DNA from: Xenophilus sp. AP218F
Lineage (GTDB): Bacteria > Pseudomonadota > Gammaproteobacteria > Burkholderiales > Chromobacteriaceae
Length of the DNA stretch: 64,000 nt
Assembly: GCA_002213445.1 (NCBI GenBank)
Contig: NJIE01000029.1
Location: 1-64,000, forward strand
Direction of reading: 5' to 3'
Shown: positions 51,659 to 61,689 of the stretch, piece by piece
Position numbering within the stretch: position 1 is the stretch's first letter
How the letters are laid out: every line of letters begins with the position of its first letter
Made by a program: the position numbers and the translations under genes
Notes under the pieces: model-generated
The model's input: the letters and a program-made list of their open reading frames with translations, nothing else
Told to the model about the DNA's origin: nothing
The model's database searches: none

Positions 51659-53118
51659 CAGCTTCTCGTCACTCTCAGAATTTCTTCCAGGCTGGTTTCG
51701 CCGGCCTTGACCCAGCGCAGGCCGTCGTCGCGCAGGCTGCGCATGCCGTGGCGCTGCGCGTGGTCGCGCAGCCGCTGCTCGGAGGCGCGGTCATGGATCA
51801 ACCGCTGCATGGTGTCGTCGACCAGCATCAGCTCGTAAACGCCGTAACGGCCCTTGTAGCCCGAGCCGGCGCAGGCCGGACAGCCGACCGGCCGATAGTG
51901 GACCGTCGCCGGATCGTCCTCCAGCGGCACCGGGTGCGGCGCCTTGCATTGCGGGCAGACGCGACGCACCAGCCGTTGCGCCATCACCCCCAGCAAGGAC
52001 GAGGCCAGCAGGAAGGGTTCGACGCCCATGTCGGTGAGACGGGTCACCGCGCTGGCGGCGTCGTTGGTGTGCAGGGTGGCCAGCACCAGGTGGCCGGTCA
52101 AGGATGCCTGCACCGCGATCTGCGCGGTTTCCAGATCGCGGATCTCGCCTATCATCACCACGTCCGGGTCCTGGCGCAGGATGGCGCGCAAGGCCTTGGC
52201 GAAGCTCATGTCGATCTTGGGGTTGACCTGGGTCTGGCCCACGCCGTCCAGGTGGTACTCCACCGGGTCTTCCACCGTCATGATGTTGGTGTGGCTGGCG
52301 TCCAGGCGCGACAGCGCGGCGTACAGCGTGGTGGTTTTGCCGGAGCCGGTGGGGCCGGTGACCAAGAGGATGCCGTGCGGCTGGTTGATCAGCTTGTCCA
52401 CCGAGGCAAGCGTGTCGGCCGCCATGCCCAGCGTGGCGAGATCGAGTCGCGCGTTTTCCTTGTCCAGCAGACGCAGCACCACCCGTTCGCCGTGGCTGGT
52501 GGGCAAGGTGGACACCCGCACGTCCACCGGCCGCCCGCCCAGGCGCAGCGAAATGCGGCCGTCCTGCGGGATGCGTTTTTCGGCGATGTCCATGCCGGAC
52601 ATGATCTTGATCCGCGACACCATGGCCGCGTGCAGCGCGCGGTGCGGGCTGACCACGTCGCGCAGCGTGCCGTCCAGGCGGAAGCGCACCACGGAGCGGT
52701 CTTCGAACGCTTCGATGTGGATGTCGGACGCGCCGTCGCGCAGCGCCTGCGTCAACAAGGCGTTGATCATGCGGATGATGGGCGCGTCGCCCTCGCTCTC
52801 CAGCAGGTCCTCCACCGTCGGCAGCGATTCCACCATCTGGTTGAGGTCCATGTCCTGGCCGATGTCGTCCACCATTTCCGCCGCCGCGCCGTCGCGGCTG
52901 GCGTAGTGCTCGGACAGGCGCTTCTCGAACTGCGGCGGGCTGAGGATCTCCACGCCGGACAGCGCGCCGCCGTGCAAGCGCAAGGCTTCGCTCCAGGCGG
53001 CCGGCTTGGCGTCCTCGCGCAGCAGCAGCTGCCGGCCGCTTTCGCCGTCCAGCAGGATGACGCCGTTGGCGCGGGCGAAGGGGAACGGCAGCAGCGTGGT
53101 CGATTGGGCCGGCATCAT
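51658..53118 (-). CDS. gspE: Type II secretion ATPase GspE
   Basis: 486-aa hexameric ATPase that powers pseudopilus assembly. N-terminal domain binding GspL, then Walker A GPTGSGKT at 255-262, Asp box 'LRAILRQDPDVVMIGEIRDL', His box 'TGHLVLATLHTNDA' and a tetracysteine zinc motif ('VCPQCKAP' with 'GCPACAG'). The two adjacent ATGs (53118, 53115) both overlap the end of gspD; 53118 gives an ATGA overlap. Confidence 0.97.
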   Translation of the reverse strand: MMPAQSTTLLPFPFARANGVILLDGESGRQLLLREDAKPAAWSEALRLHGGALSGVEILSPPQFEKRLSEHYASRDGAAAEMVDDIGQDMDLNQMVESLPTVEDLLESEGDAPIIRMINALLTQALRDGASDIHIEAFEDRSVVRFRLDGTLRDVVSPHRALHAAMVSRIKIMSGMDIAEKRIPQDGRISLRLGGRPVDVRVSTLPTSHGERVVLRLLDKENARLDLATLGMAADTLASVDKLINQPHGILLVTGPTGSGKTTTLYAALSRLDASHTNIMTVEDPVEYHLDGVGQTQVNPKIDMSFAKALRAILRQDPDVVMIGEIRDLETAQIAVQASLTGHLVLATLHTNDAASAVTRLTDMGVEPFLLASSLLGVMAQRLVRRVCPQCKAPHPVPLEDDPATVHYRPVGCPACAGSGYKGRYGVYELMLVDDTMQRLIHDRASEQRLRDHAQRHGMRSLRDDGLRWVKAGETSLEEILRVTRS

Positions 53119-55220
53119 GGCGCGGCCCTGGCTTTGTCTTCGGCCTTGCCCAGCGCGTCCAGCGCGTTGCGGATGCCGCCCGCGGGCAAGGTCTTCAGCG
53201 CTTCCATCGGGTCGAGCGGCAGCTTGCGGCCGGCATCGCGGGCGGTTTCGCCCATCAGATAGCCGTAGCGCTCGCCGGCCACCGCGCTGTTGCCGATCTC
53301 GTCGCGGATGATGGTGGGCCGGATGAAGATCATCAGGTTGGTTTTCTTGCGGTCTTTCACCTGGTATTTGAACAGATTGCCAAGGAAGGGAATGTCGCCC
53401 AACAAAGGCACCTTGTCCTCGGCGTTGCTGGAGGTTTCCTGCGTCAGCCCGCCCAGCGCCACCATGCCGCCGTCGTTCACCGTCACCACGGTGTCCAGCG
53501 TGCGGCGGTTGAAGGTGGGGTTGGCGGTGTTGGCGGTGGCCTGGTCTATCGAGTCGGCCGCCTGGCCGATCTTCAGCCGTATCGTTCCGCCTTCGGAAAT
53601 CTGCGGGGTGATCTCCAGGCCGAAGCCGACGGTCTTGCGGTCGTAAGTGTTGTAAGGCGCGTTGGCGGTGCCGCTGGAGCCGGCGGGATAAGAGGCGCTG
53701 AGCACGCCGATCTCCTGGCCGATTACGATCTTGGCTTTTTCGTTGTCCATGGTCACCAGTTGCGGACTGGCCACCAGATTGCCCTGCGCCTCCTGCTCCA
53801 GCGCTTGCGCCAGCAGGCCCAGCGACGGAATCTGCACGCCGCCGATGGTGATGTTGTTGATGATGGCCGCGGTGAGGCCGCCCCCGGTCAGGCTATTGAC
53901 CAGATTGGTCAGCGGCGTGCCGTCGCTGGTCTGCGTGCCAATGACGGGCTTGGCGCTGGGGAAGGAGCCGCCGACCAGGCCGTTCTGCCCGGCCTTGGCC
54001 GACCACTGCACCCCGATCTTGGTGGCGCGGCTGGCCGATACTTCCATCACCAGCGCCTCGACGTAAACCTGGGCGCGGCGCTTGTCCAGCAGGTCGATCA
54101 CGTTGCGCAGGTTCTGATACATCGGATCGGGCACGTTGAGGATCAGCGCATTGCTGTTGCTGTCGGCCTGGATCATGGAGCCGACCCCGGTGCCGGCCGG
54201 CCCGGAAGACGAAGCGGATGCCGCCGGCGCGCTGTTGTCCAGCACCGGCGCGGGGCTGGGCGCGCTGCTTGCGCCTCCGCCCGACGCCGTCCCGCCGCCC
54301 ACGCCGCTCATCAGGTTGGCGCTGCCGCCGCCTGCGGCGTTGCCCAGCGTGCTGCGCGTCTGCACCGGGCTGCCGTCGCTGGCCAGCAAGGTGCGCAGCG
54401 TCTTGGCAACCTCCGCGGCCTGCGCGTTCTTCAGGTACACCACCCGGATGTTGGAGCCGGCCTGGCTTGGCTGGTCCAGCATCTTGAGCAGGCTCTTGAT
54501 CTTGCCGATCTTGCCCGGCGCGTCCGAACGCACCATCAGCACATTGGCGCGCGGGTCGGCGAGAATGGTGGTCTTGCCGCCGTCCGCGCCGTCCTGCATC
54601 AGCTTGTTGATGCTGTTGGCCAGCTCGACGGCGGAGCCGAACAGCACCGGGATGATCACGGTATCGCCGGCCGCCGCGCTCTCGATGGAGTCGATGATGG
54701 ACTCGATGCGCTGGATGTTGTCGGCGTAGTCGGTGACGATCAGCGCGTTGGATTGCGGATAGGCGGCGATGGTGTTGTTGGGCGAGACGATGGGACGGAT
54801 CACCGGCACCAGCTGGTTGGCGTTGCTGTTCTTCAGCGCGAACACCTTGGTGATCAGACGGTCGCCGTCGCCGCGCGGAATGCCTTTGCTGGCGCGGGCG
54901 TGCAGCTTGGCGTCGGCTTCCGGCACGATCTTGATCACGCCGTTGCCTTCCACCGCCGAGAAGCCCTGCAGCCGCAGCGAGGACAGCAGCACCTGGTACG
55001 ACATCGCCCGCGGCACCGGCCGGCTGGAAACGATGTTGACCGTGCCCTTGACGCGCGGGTCGATGATGAAATTCTTGCCGCTGATTTCGCCTATGGCCTT
55101 GACCACTGTTTCGATGTCGGCGTTGACGAAGTTGAGCATGACCGTATCGTTCTGCGGCGCGGCGAGCAGATTGCAGCTGTAGACCAGGGCCAGGGCGGCG
55201 ACGAGTGTGTGGATGCGCAT
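53115..55220 (-). CDS. gspD: Type II secretion secretin GspD
   Basis: 701-aa outer-membrane channel. Signal peptide ('MRIHTLVAALALVYSCNLLA'), then N0 ('VMLNFVNADIETVVKAIGEI'), N1-N3 modules with a Gly/Ser-rich linker in the third module (about residues 290-345), and the C-terminal secretin core ('LLAQALEQEAQGNLVASPQL', 'VPLLGDIPFLGNLFK'). The extended Gly/Ser/Ala linker is longer than in many homologues. Next to gspC, as usual. Confidence 0.97.
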   Translation of the reverse strand: MRIHTLVAALALVYSCNLLAAPQNDTVMLNFVNADIETVVKAIGEISGKNFIIDPRVKGTVNIVSSRPVPRAMSYQVLLSSLRLQGFSAVEGNGVIKIVPEADAKLHARASKGIPRGDGDRLITKVFALKNSNANQLVPVIRPIVSPNNTIAAYPQSNALIVTDYADNIQRIESIIDSIESAAAGDTVIIPVLFGSAVELANSINKLMQDGADGGKTTILADPRANVLMVRSDAPGKIGKIKSLLKMLDQPSQAGSNIRVVYLKNAQAAEVAKTLRTLLASDGSPVQTRSTLGNAAGGGSANLMSGVGGGTASGGGASSAPSPAPVLDNSAPAASASSSGPAGTGVGSMIQADSNSNALILNVPDPMYQNLRNVIDLLDKRRAQVYVEALVMEVSASRATKIGVQWSAKAGQNGLVGGSFPSAKPVIGTQTSDGTPLTNLVNSLTGGGLTAAIINNITIGGVQIPSLGLLAQALEQEAQGNLVASPQLVTMDNEKAKIVIGQEIGVLSASYPAGSSGTANAPYNTYDRKTVGFGLEITPQISEGGTIRLKIGQAADSIDQATANTANPTFNRRTLDTVVTVNDGGMVALGGLTQETSSNAEDKVPLLGDIPFLGNLFKYQVKDRKKTNLMIFIRPTIIRDEIGNSAVAGERYGYLMGETARDAGRKLPLDPMEALKTLPAGGIRNALDALGKAEDKARAAP

Positions 55221-55229
55221 TGCGTTCTC

Positions 55230-55844
55230 TTATTGGCGAACCATGGCGGCAGGGTCTACCGCGGGTTGTGGCAAGGATTCGGGGAGCTGGCCGGGCGGCG
55301 GCGGGACGCCGGCCGGAACGGGCGCGCCGGGCGCCAGCGCCGGCGGGTGTTGCCCCGGCGGCACGTCGGGCGCCGCGCCGCCGCCGCGCGCTTGCAGGGG
55401 CACGAACTGTTCGCTGCCGCCGGAACGCACGGTGATGCCGTTGGCGGCGATGGCCGCCAGCTCCCAGCCGTCAGGCGTGGCCTTGCCCGGCAGCAGCACC
55501 TCGGCATGGCCGTTGTTGTCGATGATGGCGAAACCGGCCACGCCCGGACGGCTGGGCGCGTACACGCCGATCAGTTTCAAGGGCGGCAAGGCCGCGGCCT
55601 GCTGCTGGACGGGTTCGCCGAACCAGTGCGCCTGTGCCACCCCGGCGGCGGCGCTCTGCGGCGAAGGGGCGCTGAGGCTGCGGTAACTGCGCGAGGCGGG
55701 CGCCAGCCAGCCGCTCAGCTGCTGGCCCAGCCAGACGGCGATGACGGCCAGCGCCAGAAACGGCAGCAGCCTGTGCATCTGCGCCAGCCGCGCGGGCGCA
55801 GACGCCGAGCGGCAACGCGCCAGAATCCTTTCCCCTAATCCCAT
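55230..55844 (-). CDS. gspC: Type II secretion protein GspC
   Basis: 204-aa inner-membrane protein that links the platform to the secretin. One membrane helix at about 26-48 ('LLPFLALAVIAVWLGQQLSG'), then the periplasmic HR domain ('LPPLKLIGVYAPSRPGVAGF', 'LPGKATPDGWELAAIAANGI'). It ends in a Pro-rich tail and lacks a PDZ domain, making it shorter than the ~280-aa E. coli/Vibrio form. First gene of gspC-D-E-F-(unknown)-G-H-I-J-K-L-M-N; the prepilin peptidase is not in the window. Confidence 0.9.
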   Translation of the reverse strand: MGLGERILARCRSASAPARLAQMHRLLPFLALAVIAVWLGQQLSGWLAPASRSYRSLSAPSPQSAAAGVAQAHWFGEPVQQQAAALPPLKLIGVYAPSRPGVAGFAIIDNNGHAEVLLPGKATPDGWELAAIAANGITVRSGGSEQFVPLQARGGGAAPDVPPGQHPPALAPGAPVPAGVPPPPGQLPESLPQPAVDPAAMVRQ

Positions 55845-56070
55845 CTGCTTCCCATCTCTATTTATCGACGGTCGGGTAGGCCCCGCCGCCCAAATTATGC
55901 AGAAACAATATCACTTCCAGCGCGCTAGATTAAGCATTTGTCCGCCGCATTGGCAATAGCGGTCAAGCCCTTTACGCGCGCGCCGCGCGCATGCCGAATG
56001 ATACTGCCGCGGCTTCATCCTCGCCCAGCAGGATTATTAACAGAAAACTTTAAAAAATTACGCGACGCAC
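55845..56070. other. Upstream region of the gsp operon
   Basis: AT-richer intergenic DNA upstream of gspC. On the minus strand a -10-like CATAAT occurs in GCATAATTTG, about 60 bases before gspC, but no convincing -35. No gene seen; the gsp promoter presumably lies here. Confidence 0.4.
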
Positions 56071-56116
56071 AAAATAATTTGCCGCGAGCCGTCCCGAAAG
56101 ACCGCTCGCGGCAAAT
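56071..56116 (-). terminator. Terminator of the DUF885 lipoprotein gene
   Basis: A 13-bp stem ATTTGCCGCGAGC/GCTCGCGGCAAAT (56077-56089, 56104-56116) with a 14-nt loop, followed on the minus strand by an AT-rich run ending TTTT. Confidence 0.8.
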
Positions 56117-56151
56117 CGTCAACTGGTCGTTCGACCCTGCGCCGGCCCGGC

Positions 56152-58392
56152 TCAAGCGCCCAGGCTGCGTATCCAGTTGCCGATCTTGCTTTCAAACACG
56201 CTCATCGGCAGCGCGCCGTATTCCAGCACCTGATGGTGGAAGGCCTTGATGTCGAACTTGCCGCCCAGTCGGTCGCTGGCTTGCTTGCGCATTTTCAGGA
56301 TGGTCAGCTGGCCGGCCTTGTAAGACGCCGCCTGTCCGACGTAAGCCATGTAGCGCGGCACTTCCGAGTTGATGTCGCCGTCGCCCAGCGCCGAATTGTC
56401 GTGCATGTACTGGCGCGCCTGATCGTAGGACCATCCCTTCCAGTGGATGCCGGTATCCACCACCATCCGCATCGCCCGCAGCATTTCCTCGTTCAGACGG
56501 CCAAAATACTGCAGCTGGTTGTTGAAGGCCGGGCTGCCCTCCGCCGTGGCGTCGCCCTGATCCGAGTAAATGCCGTTGCCGCGATACATGCCCATGTCGG
56601 CGTCGGCCAGGTATTCGGTATACAGCGCCCAGCCTTCGGCGTAAGCGGTGTAGCCGGAGTTGGCGACGTAGGACGGGAACTTGGGGTCCTTGGCCGCCAG
56701 CTCGCTGGCGATGGCGATCTGGAAGTGGTGGCCCGGCGCGGCTTCGTGCGCCAGCAGCGTGCTCAGACTCCAGCTGTTGATCTGGTAGGGAGAGTAGGTG
56801 TTGAGATAGAAGCGGTTGTTGTCGTAATAGGCCACGCCGTCGTACGGCGCGCTGGCGTAGGGCACCGGCACCACCGCGTAGTCTTGCGCCGGAATGGTGC
56901 GGCTGTCGAAATACTTGTCCAGTTGCGCGGCCATTCTGGGCTTGAACTGGTAGTAGGCGTAGATGGCCTGATAGTGCGCCTTGAGCGCTTGCTTGCGCTC
57001 GGTCGAGAGACTCATCGCGTCGATTTCGTCCCGCACCTTGCGCCAGGTGGCCTCGTCGAAGTTCAGGGTCTTGCCGACCGCGGCGTAGGCGCTGACCGGA
57101 ATCGTGTCCGGGTTGACGCTCTGATCCCAGACCGTATCCAGATTCAGATCGCCGAAGCGGTACTGCGGGCCGTTCAGATAGGTGAAGAACGCCTTCATCT
57201 CGGCGTCGGTCGGCGTCGCCCCGCACTTGCCCACGGTGTGGCACACCAGCTTCATCTGGCCGTAGATGCGCGCCACTTCCTCCAGGCCTTTCTGGTGCAC
57301 CTCGTCCGGCGTCATCGTGGTGGTGGTGTTCTTTTTCAGATACCACTGGTACATGGCCTTGCCTTCGTGCTGCGGCGTGGCCGGGTCGTCCATGCCCAGA
57401 TAACCGTCGCCCTTGCCGTCGCCGGCGGCGGCGTCGGGCCGGCCGCGGTATTCGTCGCGCAGATAATTGCGCAAGGCCACGTAGTGGTTGTTGATCGCCA
57501 GCAGCGCGTTTTGGTAATCGGCGCGGAACGCCGGCGCGGCGGTCGCCGGCAGCGCGTTCAAGCCGCTGTCCCAGCCCGCCAGCTGTTCGCCGCTCAGGCG
57601 GCCGTCCAGTTGCGACAGCACTTTGTCCACCAGCCGCTTGGGCAGCATCATGCTGCGCGCCTTGCCCTCCGCGAAATTCTGCTTCACGTTGACGAGGTAG
57701 GCGTCGTACGCCTTCAGCCATTGCAGGTGCTGCTGATACCAGGCCAGCCGCGCGTCGTCGCCGGACGTCGCCTGCGCGGCCTTCAGCGTCCGTGCCGCCA
57801 ACGCCTGGGGCACGGCCGGCGCCGGATGCGGCCTGCGCGCGCCGGGCTCCACCGCCACCTTGTCCTCGGTGCTGCCGCCGAAATAATCGCGGATGCGCGG
57901 CGCGGCCTCAGCCGCCGGCGCGCCGGTGGCCCGCAACGCCCTCAGCCCGGCGGCGACAGGCGCCGGCGCGGCCGCGCCCACGTTGTCGGCGGAGCTGGCG
58001 ACGTAATTGCGGAAGTGGTTGATCGGCGCCAGGTTGAGCGGCAACTGATAGCTTTCCAGATTGACCGACAGGTCCCAGTTGAGCATGTCGTAGAACAGCT
58101 GATCGCGGGCGGACAGCTGCTTGCGGTCGATCGCCTGCAAGGCCCGCAGCGACTGGGCGTCCGCCGCCCTCTTGGCGGCGATGCCGGCGGCGTCGATGGC
58201 GAAGCCGTAGGGATCGGCCGCCGCCTGCTGCTGTTGCGCGCTGTCCAGCAAGGACATCAGCCTGGCGGTTTCCTGCTGGCTGACCGCCGGATTGCCGGCG
58301 CTTGCCGGGCTGTCGTCATCGGAACAGGCAGTCAACGCCAAAGCTGCCGCCACGACTATCAAGCTTGCGTTCGCACGACCAGGGATTCGCAT
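56152..58392 (-). CDS. DUF885 family lipoprotein, putative metallopeptidase
   Basis: 746 aa. Lipoprotein signal with lipobox 'ALALTACSD' (Cys at about 23), so it is anchored in the envelope. The DUF885 domain carries the zinc-like motif 'LLAHEAAPGHHFQIA' and 'GYTAYAEGWALYTEYLAD' near the C-terminus, features of the M32-like gluzincin relatives. Family members are often ~600 aa; this one has extra Ala/Pro-rich sequence at about residues 140-215. Substrate is unknown; peptidase activity is inferred from the HExxxGHH pattern. Confidence 0.85.
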   Translation of the reverse strand: MRIPGRANASLIVVAAALALTACSDDDSPASAGNPAVSQQETARLMSLLDSAQQQQAAADPYGFAIDAAGIAAKRAADAQSLRALQAIDRKQLSARDQLFYDMLNWDLSVNLESYQLPLNLAPINHFRNYVASSADNVGAAAPAPVAAGLRALRATGAPAAEAAPRIRDYFGGSTEDKVAVEPGARRPHPAPAVPQALAARTLKAAQATSGDDARLAWYQQHLQWLKAYDAYLVNVKQNFAEGKARSMMLPKRLVDKVLSQLDGRLSGEQLAGWDSGLNALPATAAPAFRADYQNALLAINNHYVALRNYLRDEYRGRPDAAAGDGKGDGYLGMDDPATPQHEGKAMYQWYLKKNTTTTMTPDEVHQKGLEEVARIYGQMKLVCHTVGKCGATPTDAEMKAFFTYLNGPQYRFGDLNLDTVWDQSVNPDTIPVSAYAAVGKTLNFDEATWRKVRDEIDAMSLSTERKQALKAHYQAIYAYYQFKPRMAAQLDKYFDSRTIPAQDYAVVPVPYASAPYDGVAYYDNNRFYLNTYSPYQINSWSLSTLLAHEAAPGHHFQIAIASELAAKDPKFPSYVANSGYTAYAEGWALYTEYLADADMGMYRGNGIYSDQGDATAEGSPAFNNQLQYFGRLNEEMLRAMRMVVDTGIHWKGWSYDQARQYMHDNSALGDGDINSEVPRYMAYVGQAASYKAGQLTILKMRKQASDRLGGKFDIKAFHHQVLEYGALPMSVFESKIGNWIRSLGA

Positions 58393-58705
58393 GAAAAGCT
58401 CCTGTCAGTTGGAAAGATGGCTTATTGTTTTCATTGGAACCATCCTCCTCAATCGACGCTTCTCCGCCTTTTGCTCCCGATCAGCCGAGGCCGGTCAAAT
58501 ATGAATTTCTGTTGCCAAATACGCAAAAATACGCAATTAGACACAGTTGCGGGAGCGTATGCCATGTTGCGGAATTACCCGATTTTGACCGCGCCCTCAG
58601 CCGGCAAGCCTCCCGCGCCCCGCGCGTCGGCCGCCGCCGCGTAAGTTGGCAACATCGTCCGACAACCACTGTTGACGCCGCGCAAACGCCGCCACGGCCA
58701 AGGCG
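58393..58705. other. Intergenic region upstream of the DUF885 gene
   Basis: About 310 bases between the lipoprotein gene and the next terminator. No open frame with a ribosome site and no clear repeat; the promoter of the lipoprotein gene is expected here, but I cannot place it with confidence. Confidence 0.4.
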
Positions 58706-58735
58706 CAAAAAAACACCACGCCGCGGCGTGGTGTT
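58706..58735 (-). terminator. Terminator of the acyl-CoA dehydrogenase gene
   Basis: A perfect 24-bp palindrome AACACCACGCCG/CGGCGTGGTGTT (58712-58735), preceded by an A-run that reads T8 on the minus strand. Confidence 0.85.
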
Positions 58736-58758
58736 GTCCTTGCAGCCTGTCTTGCGGC

Positions 58759-60540
58759 TTAGAACTGGCTCTCCGGCAAGGCCAGCACGCTGTCCGCGCC
58801 TTGCGTGATGGCGGCGGCCAGACCGGAGACCTGCGGCAACAGGTGCTCGCCGTAGAAACGGGCGGTGACGATCTTGGCTTCCAGGAAATCGGCGTCGAGG
58901 TCGCCGTCGGCCAGCTTCTGCCTGGCGATCAGGGCCGCGCGGCCCAGCTGCCAGCCGCCCAGCACGATGCCCATCAGCTTGAGGAAAGGCACCGAACCGG
59001 CCGCCGCCAGCTGCGGCTGCGCGCCGAAGCTTTGCAGGATGAAGTCCACGCAGCGCTCGGCTTCCACCGCCGCCGTTTGCAGATTGCCCCCCAGCGAGGC
59101 GAAACCGGCCGCCTGCAGCCTGGCCGCCGTCGCCTTGGTTTCCTCCAGCAGCGCGCGCGCGGTGACGCCGCCTTCGCTGGCGGTCTTGCGGCCCACCAGG
59201 TCCAGCGCCTGGATGCCGGTGGTGCCTTCGTAGATGGCGGTGATGCGCGCGTCGCGGTAGTACTGCGCCACGCCGGTTTCTTCCACATAGCCCATGCCGC
59301 CGTGCACCTGGATCGCCAGGCTGGCGATCTCGTTGGCCTGCTCGGTGTTCCAGCCCTTGACAATGGGGATCAGGAAGTTGAGCAGCGCCTGGTTGCGGGC
59401 GGCTTCGCTCGCGACCGGGTGGCGGGCGGCGCGGTCCAGCGCGGCGGCGGTGAACAGGGTCAGCGCGCGTTGCGCCTCGATCTGCGCGCGCATGGTCATC
59501 AGCATGCGGCGCACGTCCGGGTGCCGGATGATGGGCACGCCGGCCGGATCCGGCGAGCCGACCGCGCGGCTTTGCACCCGATCGCGCGCGTACTCCACCG
59601 CCTTCTGGTAAGCGCGCTCGGACACCGCCATGCCTTCGATGCCGACGCCGAGACGGGCGTGGTTCATCATCGTGAACATGTAGCTCAGGCCCTTGTTGGT
59701 CTCGCCCACCAGATAACCCACCGCGCCATCGTTGTCGCCGAAGCTCATCACCGCCGTCGGGCTGCCGTGGATGCCCAGCTTGTGCTCCAGCGACACGCAG
59801 CGCACGTCGTTGCGCGCGCCGAGCGAGCCGTCGGCGTTCACCAGGAACTTGGGCACCACGAACAGGGAAATGCCCTTCACCCCGGCCGGCGCGTCCGGCA
59901 GGCGGGCCAGCACCAGATGGACGATGTTCTCGGCCATGTCGTGCTCGCCCCAGGTGATGAAGATCTTCTGGCCGCTGATCCTGTAGCTGCCGTCGCCGGC
60001 CGGCAGGGCCTTGGCCCGCACCTGGGCGAGGTCGGAGCCGGCTTGCGGCTCGGTGAGGTTCATGGTGCCGGTCCACTCGCCGGCCGACATCTTCGGCAGG
60101 TAGATCGCCTTCAGTTCGTCGGAGGCGTGGTGATGCAGCGCCTCCACCGCGCCCAGCGTCAACAGCGGCGCCAGCGAGAAGGCCAGGTTGGCCGAACACC
60201 ACATTTCCTCCACCGCGGCGGCCACCAGCGCCGGCATGCCCTGTCCGCCGTACTCTTCCGGCGCGCGCAGCCCGCTCCAGCCGGCCTCCACGTACTGCCG
60301 CCAGGCGTCCTTGAAACCCGGCGCCGGCGTCACTTCGCCGTCGCGCCACTTGGCGCCCTTGTCGCCTTCCTTGTTGATCGGCGCGAGCACGCCCTCGGCG
60401 AATTTGGCGGCCTCCTCCAGCACGGCGTCCACCAGCTCCGCCGAGCACTCGCCATAGCCCGGCAGGCCACAAACAGCGGTCAACTCGGCCAGTTCGTTCA
60501 AAACAAAACGCAGATCCTTGACTGGTGCCTGATAAATCAT
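58759..60540 (-). CDS. Acyl-CoA dehydrogenase (DmdC/AcdA type, long form)
   Basis: 593-aa FAD enzyme of the long acyl-CoA dehydrogenase group that includes 3-methylmercaptopropionyl-CoA dehydrogenase; oxidises acyl-CoA to 2-enoyl-CoA and passes electrons to ETF. Shows '[20 protein letters not shown]', '[16 protein letters not shown]' and the C-terminal '[20 protein letters not shown]' with the following '[16 protein letters not shown]' catalytic Glu motif. The start at 60540 ([10 protein letters not shown]) has AGGAG-like AAAGGAGAGG upstream. It lies behind etfBA with a terminator in between, a common grouping. Confidence 0.95.
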   Translation of the reverse strand: MIYQAPVKDLRFVLNELAELTAVCGLPGYGECSAELVDAVLEEAAKFAEGVLAPINKEGDKGAKWRDGEVTPAPGFKDAWRQYVEAGWSGLRAPEEYGGQGMPALVAAAVEEMWCSANLAFSLAPLLTLGAVEALHHHASDELKAIYLPKMSAGEWTGTMNLTEPQAGSDLAQVRAKALPAGDGSYRISGQKIFITWGEHDMAENIVHLVLARLPDAPAGVKGISLFVVPKFLVNADGSLGARNDVRCVSLEHKLGIHGSPTAVMSFGDNDGAVGYLVGETNKGLSYMFTMMNHARLGVGIEGMAVSERAYQKAVEYARDRVQSRAVGSPDPAGVPIIRHPDVRRMLMTMRAQIEAQRALTLFTAAALDRAARHPVASEAARNQALLNFLIPIVKGWNTEQANEIASLAIQVHGGMGYVEETGVAQYYRDARITAIYEGTTGIQALDLVGRKTASEGGVTARALLEETKATAARLQAAGFASLGGNLQTAAVEAERCVDFILQSFGAQPQLAAAGSVPFLKLMGIVLGGWQLGRAALIARQKLADGDLDADFLEAKIVTARFYGEHLLPQVSGLAAAITQGADSVLALPESQF

Positions 60541-60608
60541 CGCCCTCTCCTTTGTTCTCTGTGCTGCGCAAGTCATGAATGCGGACGGCGCGCCGCCCGC
60601 TGGATATG

Positions 60609-60640
60609 AAAAAACCGGCCGCCGCTCGCGACGGCTGCCG
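60609..60640 (-). terminator. etfA terminator
   Basis: GC-rich stem with outer CCGG/CCGG and inner GCCG/CGGC pairs between 60615 and 60640, followed on the minus strand by TTTTTT (60614-60609). A second small hairpin GGGCTTCC/GGAAGCCC lies at 60640-60659. Confidence 0.65.
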
Positions 60641-60753
60641 GGCTTCCCTCAGGAAGCCCCAGTCTCCGTTGCGAACCGGCGTGCCGGTTCCGCTTGTATT
60701 CCGGCGGCTATGCTGCCTGCTCGGCGCGCGGGAGGCGCGGGCCTCCCGGCGGT

Positions 60754-61686
60754 TTACTTCGACAGCTCGGCCATCAGCTCCGGCACGACGGTGAACAGAT
60801 CGCCGACGATGCCGTAATCGGCCACCTGGAAGATCGGCGCTTCCTCGTCCTTGTTGATCGCCACGATCACCTTGGAGTCCTTCATGCCCGCCAGATGCTG
60901 GATGGCGCCGGAGATGCCCACGGCGATGTACAGCTGCGGCGCGACCACCTTGCCGGTCTGGCCGACCTGGTAATCGTTGGGCGCGTAGCCGGCGTCCACG
61001 GCGGCGCGGGATGCGCCGACGGCGGCGGACAGCTTATCGGCCAGCGGATCGATCAGCGCCTTGAACTGCTCTTCCGAACCCAGCGCGCGGCCGCCGGAAA
61101 CGATGACCTTGGCCGAGCCCAGCTCCGGGCGGTCGGACTTGGTCAGTTCCTGGCCGACGAAGGCGGACAGCTGCGCGTCGTCGGCGGCGGCCACGGTTTC
61201 CACCGCGGCGTCGCCGCCCAGGCCGGCGGCGTCGAACGCCGTGGTCCGAACGGTGATCACCTTGATCGGGTCGATGGACTGCACGGTGGCCAGCACGTTG
61301 CCGGCGTAAACCGGACGCACGAAGGTGTCGGCCGATTCGATGGCGGTGATTTCGGAAATCTGCGCCACGTCCAGCAAGGCGGCGACGCGCGGCAGCAGGT
61401 TCTTGCCGAAGGACGAGGCCGGGGCCAGCACGTGGCTGTAGCCCTTGGCCAGACCCACCGCCAGCGGCGCCAGGTTTTCGGCCAGGCCGTGGGCGTAATG
61501 GGCGGCGTCGGCGTGCAGCACCTTGGCCACGCCGGCCACGCGCCTGGCGGCGTCCACGGCGGCGGCGGCGTTGTGGCCGGCTACCAGGAGATGCACTTCG
61601 CCCAGCTTGGCGGCGGCGGTGACCGTGTTGAGGGTGCCTGCCTTCAGGCTCTGGTTGTCGTGTTCAGCGATAACGAGAATGGCCAT
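60754..61686 (-). CDS. etfA: Electron transfer flavoprotein alpha subunit
   Basis: Binds FAD and carries electrons from acyl-CoA dehydrogenases to ETF-quinone oxidoreductase. 310 aa; N-terminal '[20 protein letters not shown]', and the C-terminal FAD domain with '[18 protein letters not shown]', '[20 protein letters not shown]' and '[20 protein letters not shown]'. Starts 3 bases after etfB; the two are certainly cotranscribed. Confidence 0.98.
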   Translation of the reverse strand: MAILVIAEHDNQSLKAGTLNTVTAAAKLGEVHLLVAGHNAAAAVDAARRVAGVAKVLHADAAHYAHGLAENLAPLAVGLAKGYSHVLAPASSFGKNLLPRVAALLDVAQISEITAIESADTFVRPVYAGNVLATVQSIDPIKVITVRTTAFDAAGLGGDAAVETVAAADDAQLSAFVGQELTKSDRPELGSAKVIVSGGRALGSEEQFKALIDPLADKLSAAVGASRAAVDAGYAPNDYQVGQTGKVVAPQLYIAVGISGAIQHLAGMKDSKVIVAINKDEEAPIFQVADYGIVGDLFTVVPELMAELSK

Positions 61687-61689
61687 GTC

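Noticed and set aside
54180-54350. Gly/Ser/Ala-rich segment in gspD considered as an insertion or frameshift
   Set aside because: The frame continues cleanly into the secretin core and similar linkers occur in many GspD proteins.
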